Of a DNA stretch of 39,804 nt, positions 7,705 to 14,310 are shown piece after piece; within the stretch, counting starts at the first letter, position 1; each line of letters starts with the position of its first letter. The stretch is from a virus. Both the position numbers and the translations under genes were made by a program. The DNA lies in the IMG/VR virus record IMGVR_UViG_3300005095_000026, positions 1 through 39,804 of that record. One strand, written 5' to 3'. The notes beneath the pieces were generated by a model. That model saw nothing but the letters and a program-made list of their open reading frames with translations, ran no database searches and was not told where the DNA came from.

Positions 7705-8421
7705 TTAAAAAGCTTCCTCAGTGTCGGAGTAATCTTTTTGTGAAATATTCAATCTTGATGTTCCTGTGTTTCTAAGAGGATACAAATCTTTCCAGTTTGC
7801 ATCAATCGAGTTTTCTAAGACTTTTATATTTTGCCCATACTCAAAATACTTCTCCAGTAATCGATTATGTATTTGGATTGTTGTTTTTAATCTCATCTTT
7901 TTTCTTAGTGCGATATATTCTAAATAAGTCTCTTTTTCTTTAGGTGATAATCTCTTATATAAGTGATGGTTAAATAAAGTAAGTGATGGTTTAGGTGTAG
8001 CCTCTTCACTTTGGGTGTGGTTTTGTGGTGTAGCCTCTTCACTTTGGGGGTATGGTGTAGCCTCTTCACTTTGGGTGTGGTTTTTACTAAATTTTTCAGC
8101 ATATTTTTTACTAAATTTTTCCCTATATTCGTCATCGAGTTCTTTGAAAGTTTCTTTAGGAAAAACAAGATATAAAGTAGAATAACGACCGCCGCCTTTT
8201 CTAGATCTTTTATAGGTCAATAATAGACTATCCTCTTCTATTTCGTTAAGTATCTTTATGATAGTTTTCTTGGAGATGCCAGTTTTTTTAGAGAGATTTT
8301 CCTGCGAAGGATAGCAAATACCTTCATCATTTGCGTTATCACATAATGCTAAAAAAACTAACTTTTTATTGCTCTTTAGATCTTCTATACCCCAAGCTTT
8401 TGACATATATTTGATACTCAT
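7705..8421 (-). CDS. O-like replication initiator with winged-helix domain
   Basis: Residues about 1-90 form a winged helix-turn-helix (QENLSKKTGISKKTIIKIL) typical of phage replisome organisers. The middle contains repeated peptides (two FSKK/FSKN units, then three QSEEATP units) encoded by the DNA repeats at 7994-8121. The C-terminal half is helical. Position next to a DnaC-like loader and iterons inside the gene mirror the lambda O/ori arrangement, so it probably binds those repeats. Starts at ATG 8421, overlapping the previous stop. Confidence 0.75.
   Translation of the reverse strand: MSIKYMSKAWGIEDLKSNKKLVFLALCDNANDEGICYPSQENLSKKTGISKKTIIKILNEIEEDSLLLTYKRSRKGGGRYSTLYLVFPKETFKELDDEYREKFSKKYAEKFSKNHTQSEEATPYPQSEEATPQNHTQSEEATPKPSLTLFNHHLYKRLSPKEKETYLEYIALRKKMRLKTTIQIHNRLLEKYFEYGQNIKVLENSIDANWKDLYPLRNTGTSRLNISQKDYSDTEEAF
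7994..8121. repeat. Iterons and AT-rich repeats, putative replication origin
   Basis: Three copies of a 22-bp unit starting GGTGTAGCC and ending CACTTTGGG lie at 7994-8015, 8027-8048 and 8054-8075 (spacings 33 and 27). Beside them two copies of the AT-rich 17-mer tttttactaaatttttc lie at 8081-8097 and 8105-8121. Iterons plus an AT-rich repeat inside an initiator gene is the lambda-type origin layout; function is inferred. Confidence 0.6.
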
Positions 8422-8744
8422 GATAGCTCCTTATCTTGTAATAGTAGACTATTATCAAGCCTCTCGTTTGCACCTTTTATCCAGTATTCTTTGTATCTTT
8501 TTAACACACCATCTTTTACAACTCTCTTTGAGAGTATAGGGACTTCAAATTTAACGATAAGATCGCTTATTCTGCTTGTAAGGTCTTGAGTGAGATTAAA
8601 CTCGCTTGATCTCGCTTGAGATACTGTAAGACTGTTGCCATGTGCCAAGAACATATAAACTTTATAATTGTCGCTTCCCTCTTTGAGCTTTTTAATAACT
8701 TCTTCTTTCGCGAACTGAGGTATATTTTTTGGAATTTTAGCCAT
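8418..8744 (-). CDS. Winged-helix DNA-binding protein
   Basis: The 108-residue protein starts at ATG 8744 after AAGGAG. Residues about 25-90 match a winged helix: helix, SLTVSQARSSEFNLTQDLTS recognition region, then a strand wing ending KRYKEYWIKG. It leads the replication operon and overlaps the start of the initiator gene by four bases. It may be a transcription regulator or a replication accessory protein. Confidence 0.6.
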   Translation of the reverse strand: MAKIPKNIPQFAKEEVIKKLKEGSDNYKVYMFLAHGNSLTVSQARSSEFNLTQDLTSRISDLIVKFEVPILSKRVVKDGVLKRYKEYWIKGANERLDNSLLLQDKELS

Positions 8745-8777
8745 AAATTCTCCTTAATAAAGAGAGTAGTGGACTAT

Positions 8778-8817
8778 TGTTGCTAATGTGTAAAAAATGT
8801 GTAAAAAATGTTGCTAA
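8778..8817. repeat. Direct repeats near attP, possible integrase arm sites
   Basis: Two tandem copies of tgtgtaaaaaa (8787-8797, 8798-8808) are flanked by two copies of tgttgctaa (8778-8786, 8809-8817), about 120 bp from the attP core. Paired short repeats in such a place fit arm-type sites bound by a tyrosine integrase N-terminal domain. Function is inferred. Confidence 0.4.
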
Positions 8818-8843
8818 AAATCTTTTTTTGAATAACAAAATAG

Positions 8844-8863
8844 GTGTATAAAAGTGCTGTTTT
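8844..8863 (+). repeat. 20-bp inverted repeat, left copy
   Basis: gtgtataaaagtgctgtttt occurs here and, inverted and perfect, at 10184-10203 inside the end of the HTH gene. The two copies bracket attP and the integrase gene. They could be binding sites for the recombination proteins. Confidence 0.55.
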
Positions 8864-8907
8864 ATTGTTGATTGTGTTGAAATAATATTGCAGATATCAC
8901 ACATACT

Positions 8908-8928
8908 GCCCTGAAACAAGGGCTTTTT
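8908..8928 (+). terminator. Rho-independent terminator beside attP
   Basis: A GCCCT/AGGGC stem (8908-8912 with 8919-8923) is followed by five Ts on the plus strand. It is just outside the tRNA-like attP core and would stop rightward transcription toward the integrase. Confidence 0.5.
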
Positions 8929-8931
8929 GAG

Positions 8932-8976
8932 TGGTATCCTCGACAGGACTTGAACCTGTGACCTCTCGATTAGGAA
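8932..8976 (-). other. attP: attP core: 3' end of tRNA-Arg(CCU)
   Basis: On the minus strand these 45 bases read as the 3' part of a tRNA: anticodon loop TTCCTAA (anticodon CCU, arginine), 3' anticodon strand, variable loop, T arm ACAGG-TTCAAGT-CCTGT, acceptor strand CGAGGAT, discriminator A and CCA. The 5' half is missing and upstream bases do not pair, so this is not a working tRNA. It is the segment a phage carries to rebuild the tRNA after integration, and it lies just downstream of the integrase. Confidence 0.85.
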
Positions 8977-9059
8977 GGTGATGGTTTTTTTTATGCTTTG
9001 CAGGATCGCTGGGGGCTTGGCTTTGTCTCTGTATTTGTATGTGCGATTTTTGTGCATAA

Positions 9060-10166
9060 TTATTTCTCCTTGATTTTTGGTGTTTTTGTAAAAACTGACT
9101 TGATTATATTGTTTGCGACTGCTGTTTTTGACTGTTGTTCTAGGTCTCCGATGTAGAGTTTATAGAACTTGAGCGTGGTGTCTGTGTCCGCATGTCCCAT
9201 CATTCTGCTTACCCAAGTTATATCCATCCCTTTCGATATGAGGATCGAGGCGAACATGTGCCTTGTTACTTGTAGGCTTTTATACTTTATGTTAAGCTGC
9301 TCAAGTATGGGCTTAAAATGATACTTGTTTATGTTTTTGCTAGATGTAAAAGGTTTGTTTTGCCTGTTTGGAAAAACATAGATCTCGCTTGGACATAGTA
9401 GTTTCCACTCCAAAAGAGCAGCTTTTGCCAGGTCCAGCATTGGGATCGTTTTGTATTTTTTAGTTTTATTTTGGAAAATCTTAAATTTTCCATTTTTAAA
9501 GTCTATAGAGTCCCATGATAGTGCTCGGACTTCTCCTGTTCTAAGCCCTGTCATGAGGCTGACTATGAAGTAGACTTTGAACCAGCCTCTTGATGCTTCT
9601 AAAATAGTCTCGATCTCCTCTATTGAATAAGGTTCTTTTCTTTTTGGGGCTGGGGGTTTTATCTGCCTTAGTTTTTCAAAAGGATTATAGGTGATGATAT
9701 CATCATATACTGCTTCTTGCAGTATCCTTTTAAAGGTATTTGTTACACGCCTGACTTTGTCTCTTGAGTGACCTTTGTCCAAAAGTGTGGACTGCCAGTA
9801 TCTCAAGTCTGAGTGAGATATATCTTTTATATCGCTAAATTCAAAAAACGGAATGATAAATCTTTCCAAATAAGATAGTATCTCTTTTTTTGAACTTAAG
9901 TGGGAGGTCGTTTCTATCAAGATCGATCTTGCATAATCACCAAAAATAGTTTTTTTAACTTGCTTGTTGACAATAAGATGCAAAAGAACATCTATCGCAT
10001 GGTCTTCTATGTAAGCGATATTTTTATCGGTCGCTTCTAAATTTGTAGATCTGCGATAGTATGAGATATTGCTTTTTAGTTCTATCTGCCCTGCTCTCTC
10101 AAGCATCTTTTTTGATGCACAGACATAGATGTAGCCATCTCTTATGTAGTAGTGTTTTTTAGCCAT
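9060..10166 (-). CDS. int: Tyrosine-type site-specific integrase
   Basis: The 368-residue recombinase would insert the phage at a host tRNA-Arg gene through the adjacent attP. The C-terminal catalytic domain (about 175-345) shows the first arginine in GLRTGEV (R209), the second arginine in VTRHMFAS (R302), H325 in MMGHADT and the tyrosine nucleophile Y335 in TLKFYKLY. The usual box-II HxxR histidine is replaced by Q (QVTR). The N-terminal 175 residues carry arm-type and core-binding regions. Starts at ATG 10166, overlapping the HTH gene by eight bases. Confidence 0.93.
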   Translation of the reverse strand: MAKKHYYIRDGYIYVCASKKMLERAGQIELKSNISYYRRSTNLEATDKNIAYIEDHAIDVLLHLIVNKQVKKTIFGDYARSILIETTSHLSSKKEILSYLERFIIPFFEFSDIKDISHSDLRYWQSTLLDKGHSRDKVRRVTNTFKRILQEAVYDDIITYNPFEKLRQIKPPAPKRKEPYSIEEIETILEASRGWFKVYFIVSLMTGLRTGEVRALSWDSIDFKNGKFKIFQNKTKKYKTIPMLDLAKAALLEWKLLCPSEIYVFPNRQNKPFTSSKNINKYHFKPILEQLNIKYKSLQVTRHMFASILISKGMDITWVSRMMGHADTDTTLKFYKLYIGDLEQQSKTAVANNIIKSVFTKTPKIKEK

Positions 10167-10440
10167 AGATTCTCCTTAGCTTCAAAACAGCACTTTTATA
10201 CACAAATAGTGTACCACTTATAACTTCAAATTCACTGTCTTTAAAAGTCGTGCCGATCCCTAACTCTGATGAATGCCTTTTTATGTATCTACTTAGAGCC
10301 GCAGAAGAGACTTTAAGGTCTTTTGCGAGAGCTTTTAACGGAAGTTTGTCTGGCATCCATGATAAGAGCTCTTGTTGCTCTTGCTCAAGCTTTGCGACCC
10401 TGTTTTTTAGCTCTAAAAAGTCAGAAGTTGTAATATTCAT
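10159..10440 (-). CDS. HTH protein, candidate excisionase/recombination directionality factor
   Basis: The 93-residue protein has an N-terminal coiled coil (about 8-27) and a helix-turn-helix (LKALAKDLKVSSAALSRYIK, about 35-54). Its end overlaps the integrase start, so the two are translated together; small DNA-binding proteins in that position are often excisionases. Its 3' end contains the inverted repeat 10184-10203. A transcription regulator is the alternative. Confidence 0.6.
   Translation of the reverse strand: MNITTSDFLELKNRVAKLEQEQQELLSWMPDKLPLKALAKDLKVSSAALSRYIKRHSSELGIGTTFKDSEFEVISGTLFVYKSAVLKLRRIYG
10184..10203 (-). repeat. 20-bp inverted repeat, right copy
   Basis: Perfect inverted copy of 8844-8863, lying within the 3' end of the HTH gene just before the integrase start. 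Confidence 0.55.
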
Positions 10441-10565
10441 CTTTTTACCTTAAAACGAGTGGAGCCTCTGGACTCTCCACTCTTTATATTTACCAATTTT
10501 ATAAAAGGAGGACCTACATATGGATTTTTTACGCATAAATGCAACCAGAACTGCTCCTTCCTCAT
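10437..10565 (-). CDS. Possible 42-residue ORF downstream of VP2
   Basis: An ATG at 10565 opens a 42-residue basic frame whose TGA overlaps the ATG of the HTH gene (ATGA). The ribosome site is poor (GGAG about 14 bases upstream, inside the VR-flanking conserved block). It contains the hairpin at 10457-10482. It may be a translated linker or chance. Confidence 0.3.
   Translation of the reverse strand: MRKEQFWLHLCVKNPYVGPPFIKLVNIKSGESRGSTRFKVKR
10457..10482. terminator. Hairpin between VP2 and the HTH gene
   Basis: Perfect 8-bp inverted repeat GAGTGGAG (10457-10464) and CTCCACTC (10475-10482). On the minus strand it is followed by GTTTTAAGG, a weak U tract, so it may partly terminate the VP2 transcript before the integration genes. 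Confidence 0.45.
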
Positions 10566-10568
10566 ATG

Positions 10569-10601
10569 TCGCTATCGCTCCGCACTACAAAAACACAGAG
10601 G
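10569..10601 (-). repeat. VR-flanking block shared by both targets (VP2 copy)
   Basis: These 33 bases are identical to 23803-23835 beside VP1 and absent next to the TR. They encode the last residues and stop of both targets plus 17-18 bases beyond. This is where the initiation-of-mutagenic-homing signal of DGR targets is expected, together with the GC-rich end of the VR. No convincing hairpin is visible. Confidence 0.75.
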
Positions 10602-11373
10602 CACGACCGCCCACATTGTTGCTAGAGTTACTGCGGGCATAGTCCAGAGCAAGAGAGAACCCACCAGCGAGCGAACTGTAGTACCAAAAACCGCCGACTA
10701 GACAAGTGAGATATTTTCCCATAAATGAGCTACCATATATTTTCAAACTTGTAAGCTTCTCTAAGTTCGTATCTTTATAATTTGAAAAATCGTATGCTGA
10801 CTTGCTTGATAGCGTTGTCAGATCTATTTTCTTTTTTAGCTTTTTTATACTTTTCCCATCATGCGTGTATCCCAAAGCAACTTCCCAAAAATTTTTTTTA
10901 AAAAATACCCCATTTTTTTTGCCATTGTGAGAATTAATTTTTCTCTTTTTGTGTTTTTTGGATATAGCAGATAGCATACTATAAATCTTTACTGTTGTTA
11001 GGAAAAAGTCGCTTCCTATGCTTTTAGGGGCATCTATCATATCTGCGAAACGATTATCAATGCAACCATATATATTTGTAACTGGATTTGTGTCAGAGTC
11101 TGTTGTTGCAGGATCGAGATCTCTTTTTGAGACAAATACACCATTTTCATTTGCTCCTGGATATTTTGCTACAAATACAGCGTTTACTTCTTTTTTTGCA
11201 TTTAAAAAAACATTTTTGTATTTTTTAGTTTTAGGGAAACACACATATATACTCCCCAAATTATCTATATAATTTCCATAGTTGTCATGATCTTTTTCGT
11301 ATGTCCCCTCTTGTGTCTTTAAATAATCAGGAAGAAATTCCTCTTCAATAGTGCCTATTCCGTCTTTTGCCAT
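10585..11373 (-). CDS. Second DGR target, variable protein VP2 (C-type-lectin fold)
   Basis: The 262-residue protein is a compact paralogue of VP1: shared DHDNYGNYI (about 28-36), SIGSDFF (118-124), a FWEVA remnant of the FGE-type motif (162-166) and the same C-terminal variable repeat (about 223-258) ending NVGGRASVFL. Compared with VP1 it lacks the first 125 or so residues and a mid-domain cysteine-rich segment of about 45 residues, and that region is lysine-rich. DGR variable proteins use a C-type-lectin-like fold to display randomised residues. Starts at ATG 11373 with AAGGAGG. It lies in the early/integration block, 12.7 kb from the RT, so a virion role is not obvious. Confidence 0.88.
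   Translation of the reverse strand: MAKDGIGTIEEEFLPDYLKTQEGTYEKDHDNYGNYIDNLGSIYVCFPKTKKYKNVFLNAKKEVNAVFVAKYPGANENGVFVSKRDLDPATTDSDTNPVTNIYGCIDNRFADMIDAPKSIGSDFFLTTVKIYSMLSAISKKHKKRKINSHNGKKNGVFFKKNFWEVALGYTHDGKSIKKLKKKIDLTTLSSKSAYDFSNYKDTNLEKLTSLKIYGSSFMGKYLTCLVGGFWYYSSLAGGFSLALDYARSNSSNNVGGRASVFL
10602..10707 (-). repeat. Variable repeat VR2 (remote DGR target)
   Basis: 106 bp aligned without gaps to the TR at 23282-23387. There are 13 differences, every one at a T of the plus strand, that is an adenine of the coding-strand template. This is the signature of adenine-specific mutagenic retrohoming. VR2 and VR1 differ from each other as well, so they were diversified independently. Confidence 0.93.
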
Positions 11374-11383
11374 GTTAGCCTCC

Positions 11384-11638
11384 TTATATAGCCTCTTTTA
11401 GCTCTTTTAGTGTATTTACCTCTGTTAGATCGTATGTGTTTTCAAGTTTCTCAAGCAGCTCTTTTAATAGAGATTTTTTTATCAAAACTTTTTCTTCACC
11501 TTTTATAACTGTTTTCGGTTTTTCTTGACTTAGATCATGAATTGCTGAAAATGGTTTTGGGTTTTCTTTGAATTTCATCTTTTTTATGCCCAGCTCTTCA
11601 CACTTTTTGTCATATGCTTTTTGGTAGTTGTCGCTCAT
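11384..11638 (-). CDS. Hypothetical small charged protein
   Basis: The 84-residue protein starts at ATG 11638, overlapping the previous TGA, and ends 10 bases before VP2. The C-terminal half is a leucine/lysine-rich amphipathic helix. No family recognised. Co-translation with the HTH protein and closeness to VP2 leave open a role as partner of either. Confidence 0.6.
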   Translation of the reverse strand: MSDNYQKAYDKKCEELGIKKMKFKENPKPFSAIHDLSQEKPKTVIKGEEKVLIKKSLLKELLEKLENTYDLTEVNTLKELKEAI

Positions 11639-12840
11639 GCGGTCTCCTTTTGCTTTTGAAAATGTGAGTTTTCTGCTTTTTGATCTCTTGGTTTTCTTAT
11701 TTTGTACCTGCCTAAATATGTTGCAATAGTAGATGTCGTTTTGCCGGTTATCTCTGCGATCTCTTCTATAGATAGCCGCTGCCCTACTCTGTACTCTATA
11801 AGATCATCTTTTGTTAGAGGTTTTCCTCTTTTTTTGAGTTTGTACTGTTTTATGCGGTTATCTAGCAGACCTAATCCTATACCTAGCCTTTTTGCAGTCT
11901 CTTTTCTTGTTAGATCCATAGTGACATAGAGTCTTTTTATATCATCTTTTGAGATCTCTTTTTTATGTGTCATCTTTGCGGCTATGCTGTGTCTGCCTGT
12001 TTTTCTTTTAGCAACTCTTATAGTCGCTTCTTCGAGTCCCTCTAAAGCCCAGAGATATCCTTTGTGCATACCTGCTGTTTTGACTGCTCTTTTTACATTT
12101 TCTCTGTTAAAGCCGTCTTCTTCTGCGGCTGCCTGTGATCTGTATGTTTTTACTGTTTCAAAGGTTACAGGACATATACGGCTCACTCTTTTTGCATGAG
12201 GTTGCTTATGATGAGCTTCTCTCTCTTTTAGAGGCATGACATATCCTTGTCTACCTGCTTTTTGTATCATGTATTTATTTTTTGACAGGTCAAATTCTTT
12301 TATCTTTTCATATATATAATGTTCCGGGATATTCAGCTCTTCGGATATGACTCGCACTGATTTTCTTCTATGCCAATATCTTGAGACTAGATACTCTTTT
12401 GTGAGTATAGCTTCTCTCTCTTCTAATGGTACATAGATGCCGTTTGCCCGTCTGCCTACATCTAAGAGATACTCTTCTCTCAACTTATCGTTTATGGTGT
12501 AGAGATTGTCATGTATATATCTTGCAGATGAGTATGTTAACAATGAGTGCTTTTTTATCTCTTGGTTTATAGTAGCTCTTCTTGAATATGAGTTTATGCC
12601 TGCCAGTGCTTCATCTTCATACTTAAGAAGAAGATAATCAATAAAACTTGTCATGTCGTATCTTAGGTTTTGTTTGTCGAGGATAGCTTGTTGAAGGGCT
12701 TTTATGCTATTCATGGGGACTCTGTTGCCATCTTCTGTGCTAACAATATGTTCCCTGAAAGCTTGAGTATTGTAAAACATACTGGCGTTGCCTAACTCTA
12801 AAAGCTCTGTTGCTTGTGAAATAGTTACATATTGCATCAT
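11635..12840 (-). CDS. Multi-HTH DNA-binding protein with NUMOD-like segment
   Basis: The 401-residue basic protein looks like a string of small DNA-binding units: an N-terminal excisionase/MerR-like segment (about 5-50), an HTH around 155-185 (VISEELNIPEHYIYEKI), a NUMOD1-like segment around 225-265 (AAAEEDGFNRENVKRAV then MHKGYLWAL), and two further HTHs around 300-330 and 345-375. NUMOD and HTH modules are known from the DNA-recognition tails of homing endonucleases, but no HNH or GIY-YIG catalytic motif is visible. It is the first gene after cro in the leftward early transcript. A regulator or replication factor binding an extended site is likely. Starts at ATG 12840 with AAGGAGAG. Confidence 0.65.
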   Translation of the reverse strand: MMQYVTISQATELLELGNASMFYNTQAFREHIVSTEDGNRVPMNSIKALQQAILDKQNLRYDMTSFIDYLLLKYEDEALAGINSYSRRATINQEIKKHSLLTYSSARYIHDNLYTINDKLREEYLLDVGRRANGIYVPLEEREAILTKEYLVSRYWHRRKSVRVISEELNIPEHYIYEKIKEFDLSKNKYMIQKAGRQGYVMPLKEREAHHKQPHAKRVSRICPVTFETVKTYRSQAAAEEDGFNRENVKRAVKTAGMHKGYLWALEGLEEATIRVAKRKTGRHSIAAKMTHKKEISKDDIKRLYVTMDLTRKETAKRLGIGLGLLDNRIKQYKLKKRGKPLTKDDLIEYRVGQRLSIEEIAEITGKTTSTIATYLGRYKIRKPRDQKAENSHFQKQKETA

Positions 12841-12862
12841 TCTCTCCTTAAGTTTTTGTTTT

Positions 12863-12895
12863 AACTATCTGCCCTATTTTAGGGAAAAGATAGTT
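12863..12895. promoter_or_regulatory. Long hairpin in the leader of the multi-HTH gene
   Basis: AACTATCT (12863-12870) pairs with AGATAGTT (12888-12895), enclosing a second CCCTA/TAGGG stem. On the plus strand a run of Ts follows, the form of a terminator, but no rightward gene lies upstream. For the leftward mRNA it is a 5' leader hairpin or an operator. Confidence 0.5.
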
Positions 12896-12976
12896 TTTTT
12901 TAGTTTTTTTAACTTTTACGCTTAATAAAATAATTTACTTATCTAGCAAAAAAGTTAAAATAGTTTAATAAAACTC

Positions 12977-13005
12977 TTGACATGGAGATACTTTTGGAGT
13001 ATAAT
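12977..13005 (+). promoter_or_regulatory. Consensus promoter, rightward
   Basis: TTGACA (12977-12982) and TATAAT (13000-13005) with exactly 17 bases between, a perfect consensus. Start near 13012. It would produce the structured RNA at 13012-13206, antisense to cro if it reads on toward the repressor gene. Confidence 0.75.
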
Positions 13006-13011
13006 TGAAGC

Positions 13012-13206
13012 TGATCATAGCTTGGTTATACTCCAAAAGTATCTTCAAGTCAAGAGTTTCAGGTGTGCGTCAACACGCCTGGCTCTTTCCTTTTAAAATG
13101 CGATATCGGAAAACCTCGAACACGATATCTTTGACACTTCCCATACCTGTACGCTTCTAAACGATGACGGCGATCATCGCAAGAAAAAGTGTCGTCCTCT
13201 CTTTTT
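13012..13206 (+). ncRNA. Candidate structured small RNA
   Basis: Downstream of the perfect rightward promoter there is no ORF of size but several inverted repeats: AGGTGTG/CACGCCT (13061-13067 with 13074-13080), GATATCG/CGATATC (13102-13108 with 13123-13129), and GACACTT/AAGTGTC (13133-13139 with 13187-13193) enclosing the palindrome GCGATCATCGC (13170-13180). A T5 run follows at 13202-13206, as in an intrinsic terminator. It would end at the 3' edge of cro. A short minus-strand peptide is an alternative use of part of this stretch. Confidence 0.45.
13025..13053 (-). promoter_or_regulatory. Near-consensus promoter, leftward
   Basis: On the minus strand TTGACT (13048-13053) and TATAAC (13025-13030) are 17 bases apart. 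It would drive the multi-HTH gene and the following early genes from a start near 13018, inside the opposing promoter's repeat. Confidence 0.65.
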
Positions 13207-13423
13207 AAGCTGTTAGCACCTCTTTTTCGTCTTTTTTTAGATATTCACTTAAATTTTCTAAATCCTCATATGAAATAACTTTGTCGTTTTTTAGCTTTGC
13301 AGCTTGTGAAAAAGTCATCTCTGATGAGCCTCTGATATACTTATATGCCATATTTATAGACACTCCAAGTGTTTTACTTATGCCTTTTGCTAATATAGTT
13401 TTTTTTTCATTTCTAGTATTCAT
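13205..13423 (-). CDS. Cro-like HTH regulator
   Basis: The 72-residue protein contains a compact HTH (ISKTLGVSINMAYKYIRGSS, about 14-33) and lies divergent from the CI-like repressor with an operator between them, the cro position. The ATG at 13423 has no Shine-Dalgarno and would lie only about 10-15 bases from a start site set by the promoter overlapping the operator, so the mRNA may be nearly leaderless. Role: early switch toward lytic growth. Confidence 0.7.
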   Translation of the reverse strand: MNTRNEKKTILAKGISKTLGVSINMAYKYIRGSSEMTFSQAAKLKNDKVISYEDLENLSEYLKKDEKEVLTA

Positions 13424-13440
13424 GAGTGTAATGGTAATAG

Positions 13441-13474
13441 AATTCCCCTTAAAAGATACTTAATTGTGGGAATT
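13441..13474. promoter_or_regulatory. CI/Cro operator, right-hand type (between cro and cI)
   Basis: AATTCCCCTTAA (13441-13452) faces an imperfect copy TTAATTGTGGGAATT (13460-13474). About 50 bp around it, including an adjoining ATGGTAATA, recur inverted at 15173-15225 upstream of the rightward operon. Two matching operators controlling two early promoters fit a lambda-like immunity system. Confidence 0.6.
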
Positions 13475-13526
13475 TTATTCTCTTAATTTTAGATACCATG
13501 CTTTCTATCATGGAGGAGTTAGTGTC

Positions 13527-14237
13527 ATGGATTGCATAGATTATAAAAAACTTGATACTCTTATTGCCGACAAATACACTAGTAATAAGGATTTTATGGG
13601 CGTATTAAACAGTTTAGGCACACTAATAAAAGAAGATGCTATTAAAAAATGGAGGCAAGGGAATAGTGTTCCAAAATCAAACGATTTGCCAAATATTGCA
13701 AAAGCTTTAGATGTAAGTGTTTTAGACCTGTACTGTGACCCTACCTCGCAGAAGGAAAAAATAATCACAGAAGCCATCAAGAATCCATCTATAAAAATAA
13801 AAAACTACCTGATCGAAGCAGGTTATGGAAGCGACAGGATTAAAGAGGTGGATCTTCTTGACGGCTACGGATCAGAGCCGGAAGATGAGTTTGAGGATAG
13901 GATAAGAACTTTTTTTATAGACAAGTATATAGTTGACAAAAAGTACAGAGACAAAAAGATATCTGCACTTGTTATAACGAGCGACAGTATGACTCCTTAT
14001 GTTTATATTGGAGATATAGTTCTTTTTGCTACATTAGGAAGTGGTGCAAATCTAAGTGACGGAAAGTATATAATTGACACTATAGATGGCAAGAAGCTGC
14101 ACAATCTAAAGTTTCATCTTGACGGAAGCGTCACGGTTTCCAGTGAAAATGAAAAATACAGAGCAGAGAGAGTTTCAAGAGCAAGTGAGAACTTTTCCAT
14201 AATCGGTCGCGTGATCGGCAGGATACTCAAAAGCTAA
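13527..14237 (+). CDS. cI: CI-like phage repressor (HTH plus S24/LexA-type peptidase)
   Basis: I place the start at ATG 13527, which follows GGAGG, rather than the upstream frame; this gives 236 residues. Residues about 5-70 form an HTH domain. The C-terminal S24 domain has the nucleophile in TSDSMTPYVYIGD (S154) and the lysine in DGKKLHNLKF (about K190). An AG pair at 98-99 could be the autocleavage site used in RecA-dependent induction. It should hold lysogeny by binding the operators at 13441 and 15183. Confidence 0.9.
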   Translation: MDCIDYKKLDTLIADKYTSNKDFMGVLNSLGTLIKEDAIKKWRQGNSVPKSNDLPNIAKALDVSVLDLYCDPTSQKEKIITEAIKNPSIKIKNYLIEAGYGSDRIKEVDLLDGYGSEPEDEFEDRIRTFFIDKYIVDKKYRDKKISALVITSDSMTPYVYIGDIVLFATLGSGANLSDGKYIIDTIDGKKLHNLKFHLDGSVTVSSENEKYRAERVSRASENFSIIGRVIGRILKS

Positions 14238-14310
14238 AGATATTTTATAAACATTAAAACAAGTTTAAACAATTTTATTATTATTTAAGTTAAATAATCG
14301 CATAATACTC

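Larger units (their letters stand above)
12971..13059. repeat. 34-bp inverted repeat carrying face-to-face promoters
   Basis: The left arm 12971-13004 and right arm 13026-13059 match at 32 of 34 positions as an inverted repeat around a 21-base centre, itself partly palindromic (AAGCT/AGCTT). Each arm contains one promoter, so two RNA polymerases would start toward each other and transcribe through the opposite arm. The arms also look like a repeated protein-binding site. Confidence 0.8.

Noticed and set aside
8932-8976. A functional tRNA gene
   Set aside because: Only the 3' part from the anticodon loop is present; the 5' half and anticodon stem partner are absent.
8737-9057. 106-codon minus-strand ORF between integrase and the winged-helix gene
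   Set aside because: It reads through the tRNA-derived attP core (the SQVQVLSRIP string typical of translated tRNA T arms) and through AT-rich repeats; no ribosome site and no domain.
12863-12900. Intrinsic terminator of a rightward gene
   Set aside because: It has the form (stem plus T run) but no rightward gene or promoter precedes it; kept as a leader hairpin or operator.
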